Shown: one piece after another, positions 21,301-33,300 of the stretch
How the letters are laid out: the number at the start of each line of letters is the position of its first letter
How positions within the stretch are numbered: the stretch's first letter is position 1
Assembly: GCA_024803745.1 (NCBI GenBank)
Contig: JANJXV010000013.1
Coordinates: forward strand, 12,012,501-12,076,500
DNA from: Megascapheus bottae
Taxonomy: Eukaryota; Chordata; Mammalia; Rodentia; Geomyidae
Direction of reading: 5' to 3'
Length of the DNA stretch: 64,000 bases
Position numbers and translations under genes: made by a program
Notes under the pieces: model-generated
What the model was told of the DNA's origin: nothing
The model's database searches: none
Seen by the model: the letters and a program-made list of their open reading frames with translations, nothing else

Positions 21301-24300
21301 TGAACAACCACTGGCAGCAAAGCTGCAGACATCTGAGGTCTTGTTGGGTGGTCAGCCGAGGAAGGCATTATTGAAAGTGTCACAGTAGTGTGGGGACAGC
21401 AGAAACATCTATGTGGCCAAAGTAAAATTAGATCCTGCCTCTTACCTCACACAGAAATAAATTCCAGATGAATTAAAACATATTTTGTTCTGTTTTTATA
21501 CATTTTTTCTACTTAGCACAGTTTTTTTGAGAAAGATTAAAACAGCTTGGAAGGATCCCCAGTAGAAGAAGTGGAGTCTCTGTGCCTTAGAGACAGGGCT
21601 TTCCAGCCCCTCTCTGGACATGAGGGACAGTTGTGGGAAGATAGGTGGGAAACAGGGTTAAACTACGAATCTAGTGAAAATGAAGTCTGGTTAAATGTCT
21701 TATCTAGGCCACCTTAACACAACACCAAAGGCAAAACCGATGAAGGACAAAGGACTAGATCTGATTTCTGCTAATGAGTAGCTGGGATTGCAGGATTACA
21801 GGCATGAGCCACCATGTGCAGAACACTTCCAGCCTTTTCTGTGTATGTGGTGCCAAGGAATCCAAACCCAGGGCTTCATGTGTACTAGGCAAGCAGTCTA
21901 TCATTAGATCACACTGTCACACTCCCAGCCCCTGAAAATTTAAAATTTTATACTAAAAGCATGACCAATGAAATCAAGTCAAATGATTAAATAATGAAAA
22001 ATATACTTGTTGGGTGCCGGTAATTCTAGCTACTCAGGAGGCAGAGATCTGAGGATCACAGTTCAAAGCCAGCTTGGGCACTAAAGTCCATGAAACTCTT
22101 ATCTCCAATTAACCACCAGAAAACTGGAACTGGCATTGTGGCTCAAGTGGTAGAGTGGTAGTCTTGAGCTGAAGAGCTCGGGGACAGCGCCCAGAGTTCA
22201 AGCCCCACAACTGACAATAAAATAAAGTAAAAAATATACTAGCTGTTTTAATGTTAATACTCTTACATAGAGAGAGTTTTGGTAAGACCATAATAAACTA
22301 GTTCCTGAAGCCAAACCTGCCCTTCTCTGTGGCTTTGTATCTTTAGCTCTCTCCCTGCCTGGATGAAGGCTCCCCAGCCTTAATCTCCTAGCAAGCCCTT
22401 TGCATCCAGCTGTACTTTAAGCATATCTCCTCTTCCAGGAAGCCCTCTATACCTTCCCTCTTCCTATAGAAGTTGGTGTTGAAAGGCTTTTGCCTCCACA
22501 CTTCTAAGCATTCTTGTTTTACCCATCCCCAGAACTAGACTTGAAATTTTGCAGTACAGCCACTGTTGGGAATTGTTCAGGGTGATCTGCAAGGAGCCAA
22601 GCCCACAGAAGAGGCCCTGAGAAGCACACAGTGCATGTGTGTGGAAGGACTGGAAGAGAACAGTAGCCAGGAGAGGCAGGGCAATGCTGGAATCTAGCTT
22701 AGTGTGGGGTGCACTTATCCCCAAGTGGGGGGTTCCCTGTGTCCCTGGATCATCTGCTAAGCTCTTCGGTGTTTTACACTACTTTGCTGATGGCCCAGTC
22801 AGTAAATGTCCATCTTCCCAGGCATTCCCCTGCTTTGGATCTCAGTTTCTTCATTTCTTCATTGACATTTGGAGGAGATCAGATGATGACATCCTCTGAA
22901 ATCTTGTCTTGCTCTGAAATTCCAGGGTCTCCCATTTACATGGCCTGTGATTTGCAGTATGACCCTGTGCATGGCCCTGACCCACTGATCCTGTTTCCTC
23001 TGTGGCCAGACAAGGATAATTACATGTCCTTGTTGCTTTGAGACAGTTGGAAGCCTTAAAGGCACCCAGACCTGAGTGTGAATTCTGGCTGCACTCGTTG
23101 TTTGCTTTTTATGACCTTGGGTCAGACACTTCCCCTCTCTGGGCCTCCGGCTCCTCAGATTCTTCCACTTCTTTTGCCTAACTGTGGGGAGGAAGAGATA
23201 GAGTACAACACCTCCTTGTGCTATGAAGAGCTCACCAGGGCTCTGTCTTGTGCAGTTCAGGCTGCAGCCTGTGAGGGGGATTCAAGGTTGGATACTAAGA
23301 GCCTTTTCCCATTTGCACTCCTGGGGACAGAACCTGCAGAGCCAAGCCTGGCCTCTGTATCTGGTGGCCCCTGGCACCCACCCTGGACTGTGGGCAGGTG
23401 ATCAGGCTTGCTGTCCTCAGCAATCAGGGAAGAACTTGGTACAGAGCAGGGGGAGGGAGAAGACTTGATCACTGTCTTCACATAATTAAAGGGCTGTCAG
23501 ACGCAAATGATAATTATAGGACCGATGGTGGATCTGGCAACTTACAGCTTACATCTGTAATTGCGTTGGGGCCTGGCAGCCCTCCTGTGAGGTGGTGATG
23601 ATGTCATCCCTGTGAACAGCAGAGGAAGCTAAGGTTTGAGGCACTGAGTGCCTGGCCCACAGCCATATAGCCCGTGGGTAGAAGAGCCAGAATTAAAGCT
23701 TAGCTCTGTATGACAGCCTCACTCCCTTGCCTTTTGACCCTAGCATTGCTTGCCCTTTTGGATAGCTTTGTTCTGTGCACTTTTTGAAAACCAGCTGTGG
23801 GGACGATTTCAGCTCTTCTTGGAACAGAGGGAAGGAAATGGTTTTCTGCCTGGCCAATGCCACACACTGTGCATGCGAGCAATCTCTCCCGTGCTCTGTG
23901 CAACCTGCCAAACCACTGTGCCTCTTCCAAGAGCTTGAAGATTGGGCTCAAAGAGGATGGATTTCTTCCTGGAGATCACTCAGCAGTCTGACCTGGGATT
24001 CAAATCCTCCTTCTCTATCAGGCTTGGGGTCTGGTGTTCTGAATGAAGAGGGTCAGGCCACACTTCAAGAGGCCCTTTCTAGATATCCTGAAGCCAGAAA
24101 GTGCTGGACTCCTGGCTCTCTCCAAGGCTGCAGACGCAGCCTGGGGAACAGGCAGGAGACAGGAGCTAAGTGGAACAGCTCTGTGATTCTGTCTCTGATG
24201 TTGCCAGGGTGGAGCTGGCAGCTCCTGCCAGACCCTGACCAGACCACAGAGTTTAGACTCCCAAGGTCTCTTGGGGGAGCTGGAGGACATGCAGCATACT

Positions 24301-27300
24301 CTGCAGGTCCCCATCAGTGGCTGGCAGCCATGAGACTCCAGAGGCTCTGAGGAGAAGAGCCAGCTGTTGAGTGGTGGCCAGAAGTAGCGGGACCATCTCA
24401 CCCGTGTGGTGCCCACACTTCCTGTCCGGTTGGGGTTTGGACTGTAGTCTTGCTCTGGGACTGTCTGAGCCCAGCTGCTAATAAGCCCTTTGTGTGTGCA
24501 TGTTCTTCCTGAGTACAGAGGGCTCTGGAGTGGGAGAGACAAGGCCGAGGGAGGGCGGGTGAGGAGAGGATGTGGCTGTCAGCAGGAAAAGGGAGATGGA
24601 GCAGCAGCACTCAGTGTAATTGGTCCTCTGTGGGTCAGATTAGGATAGAAGACTAGGGCAAGAATGGCAGTAGCTGAAGCAGAGGTTTCAGAGTGGAGCA
24701 TCCACAGACTTGGGGGCTGGAGTCTCTGGGATCCTCTATCAGCCTCTATCCTCTGGGAGCAAGGAAGTAGTATCCTACCTAGCCACGGCCAGTATCCTCC
24801 AGCACCAGCCTCCTGCTGCCTGCTGCTGCTGCTGGCTGAGCTCAGGAACAACCAGGCCCATACAGCAGGGGCAGCTCCTTGGCCATCTCTGTTCAGCCTC
24901 TGCCTTGGTGCCCTACCCTTGGTGGCAGCAAGGGCTGAGAAGGAAGGAGGTTTGCATGGATTAGGAATTCTATGGAATAGGATTCCAGTGTGAGCCTGAG
25001 GATAAGTCTGGGGCTTCAATGATGATCTTGGCCACTAGCGTGCCCTGAATTCTTCCTGTGCCACACAGACTCACATCCGTCCCTTCCGCACACCATATCT
25101 CAGTGCTGCTTTGAACCCCAGTATCATTTGGGCCCAGGGGACCCAGAGGTAATCAGAGCACCCACAGGAGTTCACAGTCCAGTGAACTCTACCTTATTAG
25201 GTCCCAAAGAGCAAAGACAGTTCTCTCTGCTCAGGATTCCTGGTTTCCCAGCACCTCTGCTTGATGACTCTTTGCTTTCTACTTCCCCTATATTTTGCAT
25301 TGGTACAAATAAGCAAGCTGGGCTCTAGGACTACACATGTGATCCTAGCTACGCAAAAGGCTGAGGATGGTAGTTTGAAGCCAGCCCAGGTAGGAAAATC
25401 CCTGAGACTCTTACCTCCAATTAACCAGCAAAAAGCCAGAAGTGGGTGAAAATCATAAGGGATAGTGCCCAGGCTCTGAGTTCAGACCCTAGTACCAGCA
25501 CAAAATAAGTCAAATAAACAATGAGCGTCCTTTGTGTCACTGGACTGCAGTCTACCAGATAATGGTCATCACACATCTGCACACATCTGTGGTGACTGTG
25601 GCACATCATATTATGCTACAGAGCCATATTAGGGTCCTTCAGAGCCTTAGGAATGCGGGCAGCATAACCCTACATAATGAACCCCTGGGGTCGTGCAGAT
25701 TAGAGACATAGGCAGGGCTGCAGAACTGTCTCTGGTATGGCAGTGATGGCCTGCTGTACATTGGGGAGCTGTAATTTTTCTTCTATAATGTGCTCTGTCA
25801 AGGGCTATTAGTACCATTTAGAAAAAACCTCTTTCTCAGTGGAGCTACCCCCACAGGGCACTTCCTCCATCTCTCTGACCTCCCATCCCCCCCTCCTTCC
25901 TTCCAGCCCTGCCATTCATCTTTTCCTCCCATTGTTCTTGGCTTAAACCCTCTGTCTCCCTCCCTTCCCTAATTCATAGTCATCTGCAGCCTGCCATGCC
26001 CCAGTGGCTTCTGAGGGACTTTAATCCCAAGATTCCCCAACCCCAGTCATGTCTCAGCTTAGAAGTGGCGGTTCCTAGTTCCTTGTTGCTTAGGCCCTGT
26101 CCCTTCCCTGCCATTCCTGGGTTCCTCATGCACCTGCTAGCTCCATTCTGTCCACTTGGCCAGTTCCTAGGGTGCAGTTCTTCATTCTTGCCCCTCACTG
26201 TAAGGATCTGGCCAAGTGAGGACAGCAGCCTGTGGAATGCAGGACCCCTGGTTGCCATAGATACTGACACTTGTGACACCTACAGCTGTAGGTCTTCCTG
26301 GTTACCTGTCAGCATTCACCTAGGTCTTAATTACATCTTGCCACAGTACACCTTTGAGCACCTGTAGCAAGTTTTCTTCCCTCTTGGCCTCCAGGCTACT
26401 TGCCTGGGACAGGCCCTCCCCTGGGCTCTTCAGAGTCCTGTATGCCATCAGAGGCATAGAGAGACCTTGTCATCCTGTGCAGAGATCCCTGGGGGCCGAT
26501 GGCACCTCACCACTGCTGCTTCTTTCCATCTAGGACTAAGTACTCCTCAGTGAAATTTCTCTTTGAGTGGATATCCTCAAGCCCAGAGTAAGAGAAAGGT
26601 GCTTCTTCACCTATCAGTCCTTTATCAAATCTTTCTTGAGTTCCTCTGCCTCCTGGGACTGAGAATCCACCCTACTCTTCCTGTACTTTTGTGTATAGCA
26701 AGGAGACCCATACCTAGAGACAAGCTGTAGACCCATCAGCCCTGTGCTAGAACTGAGGGGGTTCAGGGTGCTAGGAGCTCTGAGGAGATAGAGCTTATGA
26801 AACAGGAGGAGGTGCCCCTGCAGGGAGGAGAAGTTCTGTCAGTGGTGGGTTTGAGGACCCATTGGGAACTGCAGGAAATTCAGTACATTGTGGACCAGAT
26901 GGGACCAGGCTGTGGGTCTACGGAGGAACTCAGGCATGACACGACCTCAGGGGAATGATTCTGAGGAACATGGCCCACTGGGTGGGAAACGCAGATGTTA
27001 AAGCTGGCCTGGGACCTGACTGCTGGAATCTACAGGAAATAGGAGCTGTTAGGAGCAAATGAGAATTTGAGACTCCAGACTCCAATGGCAGTCAAGTTTC
27101 TGAGACTTTTATCTGTAATTAAGCACCAAAAGCCTGGATGTAGAGCTGTGACTCAAGTGGTAGAGTGCTAGCCTTGAGCAAAACAGCTCAGGTACAGTGC
27201 TTGGGCCCTGAAGATAACTAAATCAACAGGAAGGAGGAAGGCAGGAAGGAAGGAAGGAAGGAAGGAAGGAAGGAAGGAAGGAAGGAAGGAAGGGAGGAAG

Positions 27301-30300
27301 GGAGGAAGGGAGGAAGGGAGGGAGGAAAGGGGGAGGGAGAAAGAAAGAGAGGTGACAAGAGAGTCTCAGAGTCCAGCCAAGGTGGAGAGAAGAGAGAACA
27401 CGCTGGCGCTGATGTGGCAGTGGAGGCCAGCCCCAGCGCCTGCCTGCAGGAAGCAGAACTAATGTAGCCTTTACTGCCTCAGCTGTCTGGTGGTGGCTCC
27501 CAGGGTCTGGGTCCTCTAGGCCTGTTCTGTGCTTAACCAGGGCTTCTCTATTTCTGAGTGGCATTGGGCTTTCTCTACCCAAAGCTGGGTCCTGTGCCAG
27601 TCTGTGTCCAGGTGGAGCAGATACAAAGGACCTCTGTCAGAGGAGTCAGTCCCATTGCCAACCCTGCTAACCAGTCTGGATTTTGGAGGACCGTCATCTT
27701 TGCATCTCTTTATTTATACAGCGGGTTGAGTAAAGCAGCCTGGCTCTGCACATGACCGTGAGTGGTGACAGCTGCTCACCCAAACATGGGTCACCAACTT
27801 GATTGAGTCACCAGGGAAGGGGGTGTCTATGTGCTCAGTCACCAGTCCTCAGGATTGACGGCCTCTCTGGAACTCTAGAGAGAGGCAGACACGCTGGCTG
27901 CTTGCCACACACTTGTTCTAAGCATTCGAGTTGTACTGTATGACTTAATTCTTACTTCTCACCTCACATGGGGCAGGTGCTCTGACCATATTCTTTTCAT
28001 AAAGGAGGAAACAAACACAGAGGGGTTGAGAAATCTGCCCCAAGTTACACAGCTTGTCAGTAGTGGACAGGAATGTGAAGTTTCCAGGCAGCCTGGTTCC
28101 AAATGCTGTATTTAACTCCTTCACCCAGGTGTCTCTAGACAGAATGTCTGGAGGTGTTCTTAGCAGCCAGGAAAATTTTCCCTCCTGCTCTCAATCACCA
28201 AAACTAATGGGGTGGAGGCAGCCTTGGCCCCAGTCCTTGTGGGACCCACAAGGTTCAGTACCCAGCCAGGGTACTGAGTTCAAATGTAAAGATTCAGAGA
28301 TGCCATGCTGTGGAGCAGAGTCTAGAGCTGACTCCAAAGGAGATGGCAGTGTTGGGGAAACAAGCCCAGAGGCAGCGAAGAAACTAGATGGACGGAGGAT
28401 GAAGCTGGGGAGGTGAGAAATCCACATAGCATGAGAGATAAGGCTTCCACAATTCTGTCCCCCAGAGACTAGTCTGAGTTCTCACCCTGCCTCCTCTCAA
28501 GGTTACTGATTGATTCTGATGGCCAAAACAGAGTCCCAGAACAGGATATTCTGAGCTTGTTGTGCTTTCCAGATAAGAGACAGAGGCTGGGGGTGGGGAG
28601 GGGAGGAATGGACCGGAGGACTCCGACAAAAGGAAACACCTGCAGACCTCCGAGCCATGGCCTCCGGAAGCTATGGTGACAGATTCTGTTTCCCCTTACC
28701 CTTATCCTAGCTGGAGACAAAAGGACAACCTGACTTATCCCTGAGGCACCAGTGCCTGGTGGAGGAGGTACAGTTGTTCCAGTCTAGAAGGTCAGGGCAC
28801 TGGCTCCCACCAACTTGCTATGTGATTTGGGCAAATCACTTGACCTCTCTGGGCTTCAGTGTTTTTATCAGTAGCATGGAGTAGAACTGCAGGAAAACAC
28901 CTATTTGGGAACATGTGTGAGGATGCAGCAAGTGAGGAACATGACTTCAGAGGCTGCAGGTCACTGCCGACGCAAGGCCTTTGTTTCTGGGGGCCATCAC
29001 CAGAGCAGGGCCATGACACGTGCTGTAAAGGGCACAGCCATTGGGCTCTGTGATATTAGACAGGGAAGAGGAGAGAGACAGGTAGGGGCGGGGAGGAAGG
29101 AACTCCAAGGGACAGTCCTGGGCCCCCACTGATTCCTCTCCTTCTCTGCCTTCCAGTGGGAGCGCCTTTGGTTCCTGCTGCTCACCTTCACCTTTGGCCT
29201 CACACTCACCTGGCTTTACTTCTGGTGGGAAGTCCACAATGACTACGATGAATTCAACTGGTGAGTGGGGTGGGAACCTGGGACCTCCAGCTTGAACCTC
29301 TCTTCCAGGTTGGTCCCAGGTTGTTCTCCATGACCGCAGGCCCTGTGTGACCTTGAGCCTATGTCCTGCCCACTTGCAGGGTTTTGAACATCACAGGCTG
29401 GTAAGACAGGTAAAGACAGAGACTGAAGCCTGAGGCCATCCCCTCTGGGACTTTGAGAATGCTTCCCAACCATGGCAAGTTTATGTGGGTGACAGCTGGC
29501 ATTATTAGTCTAAAGAGATGTGAAGAGAGGCTGGGTCTTGGTAGCTCACACCTGAAATCCCACTAACTCAGGCGGCTGAGGTATGAGAATCCAGCTTCGA
29601 AGCGAGCCTAGGCAGGAAAGTCTATGACAAAGTCTCTTGTTTCTGCCTCCTTGCTGGCCTTTTGTTAAGCAAATAAAGACCAAAAAAGAAAGCAGGAAGC
29701 CCCAAGCTCTTACTAGTGGGAGCCCCTTCCTTGGTAAGTTTAGAAGGAGGCTCAAAGTTACACAGTCAGTTGGCTTGGGAGCCAGGCCTGCTGTCTTAAC
29801 ATTGTGTTGATCAGAATGTCAGGTGGTAGGCTAGGGTATGGTCTAGTGGCAGAATGTGAAAGCATAAGGCCCTGAACAACTCCAGGTACTTCAGTACTGC
29901 CAATGGCTACCATAACAACTACATTGACTCATGTTTGCCTATCAAATTGATCGTGGAAGCTGAGCCAGCGGTTCATGCCTATAATCCTATTCAGGAGGCT
30001 GAGATCTGAGGATCACAGTTCAAAGCCAGCCCAGGCAAGAACATACTTAAGAATCTTGCCTTCAGCTACCAAAACCTCCTGAAGTGGAGCTGTGGCTCCA
30101 GTGGTAGAGCACTAGACTTTAGCTCTGGGATAGTGCTTAGGCCCTGAGTTCAAACCCAGGATAGGCATACACACATAAAAACAAATTGGTAGTGGAGCTT
30201 TAGGTAAGTTGGTATGGGAGTGTATACCTGTAAAGAAGCTAAGCCAGGAAGATTATGAATTTGAGGCCAATATGGGCTACAGAGCAAAACCCTGCTTTAA

Positions 30301-33300
30301 AAAGCCAAAAACAAACAAAAATATGGTCATATGACCAAGGGAAGACCTATGGTGCCCTCTCAGCTTTTTCCTCTTCAGCACAAGAGGTTGACTCAACCTT
30401 TCCCAGGTTGCTCTGAGGCTAAGATAGCCTGATGGACAGGAATGGCTCAGAGCTTCTCTGGAATGTGAGGGCTGCTTTCTGGGAGGTGGAGCTTGCAGCC
30501 AGAAGGTGGGTGTGTTGTGATGTTAACTGAATTAGGTTCTTGGACTCACCTCTGCTGGGCCATGGTACTCTGTTGAGTACCCTGGCCATTGTTATTAAGC
30601 AGCACAATAAAGGCCATGCCCAATGACAGCCACACAAGGTGAATCGGAACTCCAGCCAAGTCCCAGGGGTGGCCTCTGGTCTTTATTAAATGTTATAAAT
30701 CAATTATTCATTTTTGCAGTATCCAAAGTGCAAGTGCCATTATGAGTGAATGGGGGACCTTCCCTGCTGGCCCTAATGGCAGACAGAACAGTTCTGCTGA
30801 ACTGGAAGATCACAGTGAACACCAGGAAAAGGTCCCAAAGGACAGGGCTCATGCATGGCCATCCAACCAGTCACTTCCAAAGACACGTACAGAGGGCAGT
30901 CTGAGTTTTTTAAAGAACCTTTACAAGGTCACCCACCCACCTACAAACAGACCTGGGATGGGGACTTGAGCCTAGCCATCTGTGATTCCTGGTTCATGAG
31001 GTCACCCACTCTTATCAGAGAGCTTCCTGTTCGGAGGAAACCTCACAGAATGAGCTCCTGTCCTGCTGGGGATGTGGCTTACCTGAGACCTGCAGCTCCT
31101 TTGCCTGCTGCCTGTTTCTTGGAGGCCTAGTACTGGAATTCCAGACAGCTTGGTCCTGTTCTCTTGATCTTGAGTGCTTCTGGAGTCCGTTCATGCACTA
31201 AGAGAATGTGAGTGAGACTTGGGAGGACAAAGTAGGGTACAGGGGTAACGGGCCACTGGTGGCTGTACTTGAAAGACAAGTGGGGCCTGTGTATCTTTCA
31301 GATGACACCACCGAGACCAAGTCCTGTCCCTCATTAGACCTCAGTTTCCCCAACTGTGCAAGATGAGTGCACTCATTGATCTTCCAGGTAGTCAGTCTTC
31401 CTCTGGTCTGAGAGAGTGAGGCCCTGAGAACGGGGCAGGCTGTAGAGATCTCCTAGGTTCATCTCCCAGCCCTCTGCCAGGGCCCAAGGTGGCAGCAGGC
31501 TGAAATGACCTGGCACTGGCTTCTATTCACCAATGACCTTGAGAAAGTTTCTTCCTTCTCAGATCCTCCATTTTCCCAGCTAGAGAGAGAGGATGCACAT
31601 GGATAGAAGCTAAGCTGGATCCACCAGGAGCTTTAAGGTTACTCCTTTTGCCCCTGCAGTGCTATTTATAGAAATCTACCCTAAGGAAAGTATCAGCACT
31701 CCGAAGAGATTTGCAGTTTTTTTCACTTTTCTGTTAATTTATAATAGTGAATCATTGGAAACGATGAAGTGCCATGAATAGGCAGATGGCTATATATGGT
31801 GCATGAATTCAATACAAGACCTCATGTCTATTTAAAATCATCTCCCATTTCCTCAGCATTTTTACTGACATCAGAAAATGTGTGAAGTAGTGTTGGTATG
31901 GTGCCTAGAACGTGCCTCACCTTCCCGTGTCCTCTGCAAACCTTGGGAACTGCAGTTTCTTCTTACTCCCACAATAGAATGAGAAGATGAAGGCTCAGAA
32001 GTTAGGTGTTGGACTGCTCACACCTGTAATCCTAGCTACTCAGGACCCTGAGATCTAAGGATCTGAGGATTAGGGTTCAAAGCCAGCCTGGGCATTACAG
32101 TCTGTGAGACTCTATTTCCAATTAACCAGAAATGGCACTGTGGCTCAAGTGGTAGAACGTTAGCCTTGAGCTGACAGGGACAGTGTCCAGGCCCAGAGTT
32201 CAAGCCCCATGACCGACAGAAGAAGAGGAAGGAGGAGGAGTTGGAGGAGGAGGAGTTGTTAGGTGTTAGCCAGGTGCTAGTGACTGGGGGCTGTGATCTT
32301 GAAGATCATGGTTCAAAGCCATCATGGATAGAAAAGCCTTCAAGACTCTTATCTCCAACTAACCTGCAAAAAAGCCCAGATTTGGAGGTATGTTAGAATG
32401 CCAGGTTTGAACAGAAAAAGGCAGACAAGAGCTGGAGGCCCTGAGTTCAAGCCCTAGTACCAGTCCCTCCCCCTTCTCCAAAATAAAAGGTCAGGTCAAT
32501 TCCAAGACCCCACACTTTCACATTTGAACATTGGACTGATGCATGTCACAGCCAAGGGCACTGAATCTGTGAAGCCTGAGGCTTTCTCCAGCAGGAGGCA
32601 GGCTGAGTGGTTTGGAGTCCAATGGATGACTCCCCAGAATCTGGCTCTTCTGGCTTTGCTGTTTATACAAACATGTAGGCCCAAGAGCCATGAGAAGGAA
32701 ACCAGAAGTCTTGGTAATGGTTCCTCTGGGGAAGTAGGATCATGGTGAATTGTTCTTTGCTTCTTTATGCTTCTTAATGTTGTAGTTTCTTCCAGGAGTA
32801 GGCATGGCTGATGATGAGAGGAACACCGAGTGCTATTATAGGATGGGCAAGGCCTGCTTGCCAAGCCCAGCCTATGGTCTGCCCAGCTGATTGGCTCCTA
32901 AGCCAGACAGAGGCCCAGTGGAGGTCTGACCCCTACCCCTTGTATGCCCACAGGTACCTCTACAACCACATGGGCTACTGGAGTGACTGGTCTGTGCCCA
33001 TCCTTGTGACCACAGCTGCTGCCTTCACATACATTGCAGGCCTCCTGGTATGGGGCAGGGGGGATGGAGGGGGATCAGGGGAAGGTGCTGTCTCAGAGGG
33101 CAGGTAATTCTGCTCCCCAGAGAAGGAAGCTTTGGCTTGTGCCTGACTGATGGAGGGACCTGTGCTGGTCTAAAGAGGGAAGCTGGCTCTGCCCAGAGCT
33201 GCTTCTTGGACCTGAGGCCTAAAGCTTTAAAGGAAGAAGATCCTAATTTTCCAGTCTCTGAGCTGCCTCCCCAGGAAGCCTCCCTCCCAGACCAGCAAAG

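Larger units (their letters stand above)
15302..29156 (+). other. GDPD5: GDPD5 intron after coding exon 1 (13.9 kb)
   Basis: Long intron with no protein-coding signal that I could support. It is comparatively poor in young SINEs between 15.3 and 21.7 kb, where the sequence is mostly unique, with MIR relics near 16.6 kb. It holds composite SINEs at 22.0, 25.3 and 27.1 kb and a GGAA repeat at 27.2 kb. Confidence 0.85.
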
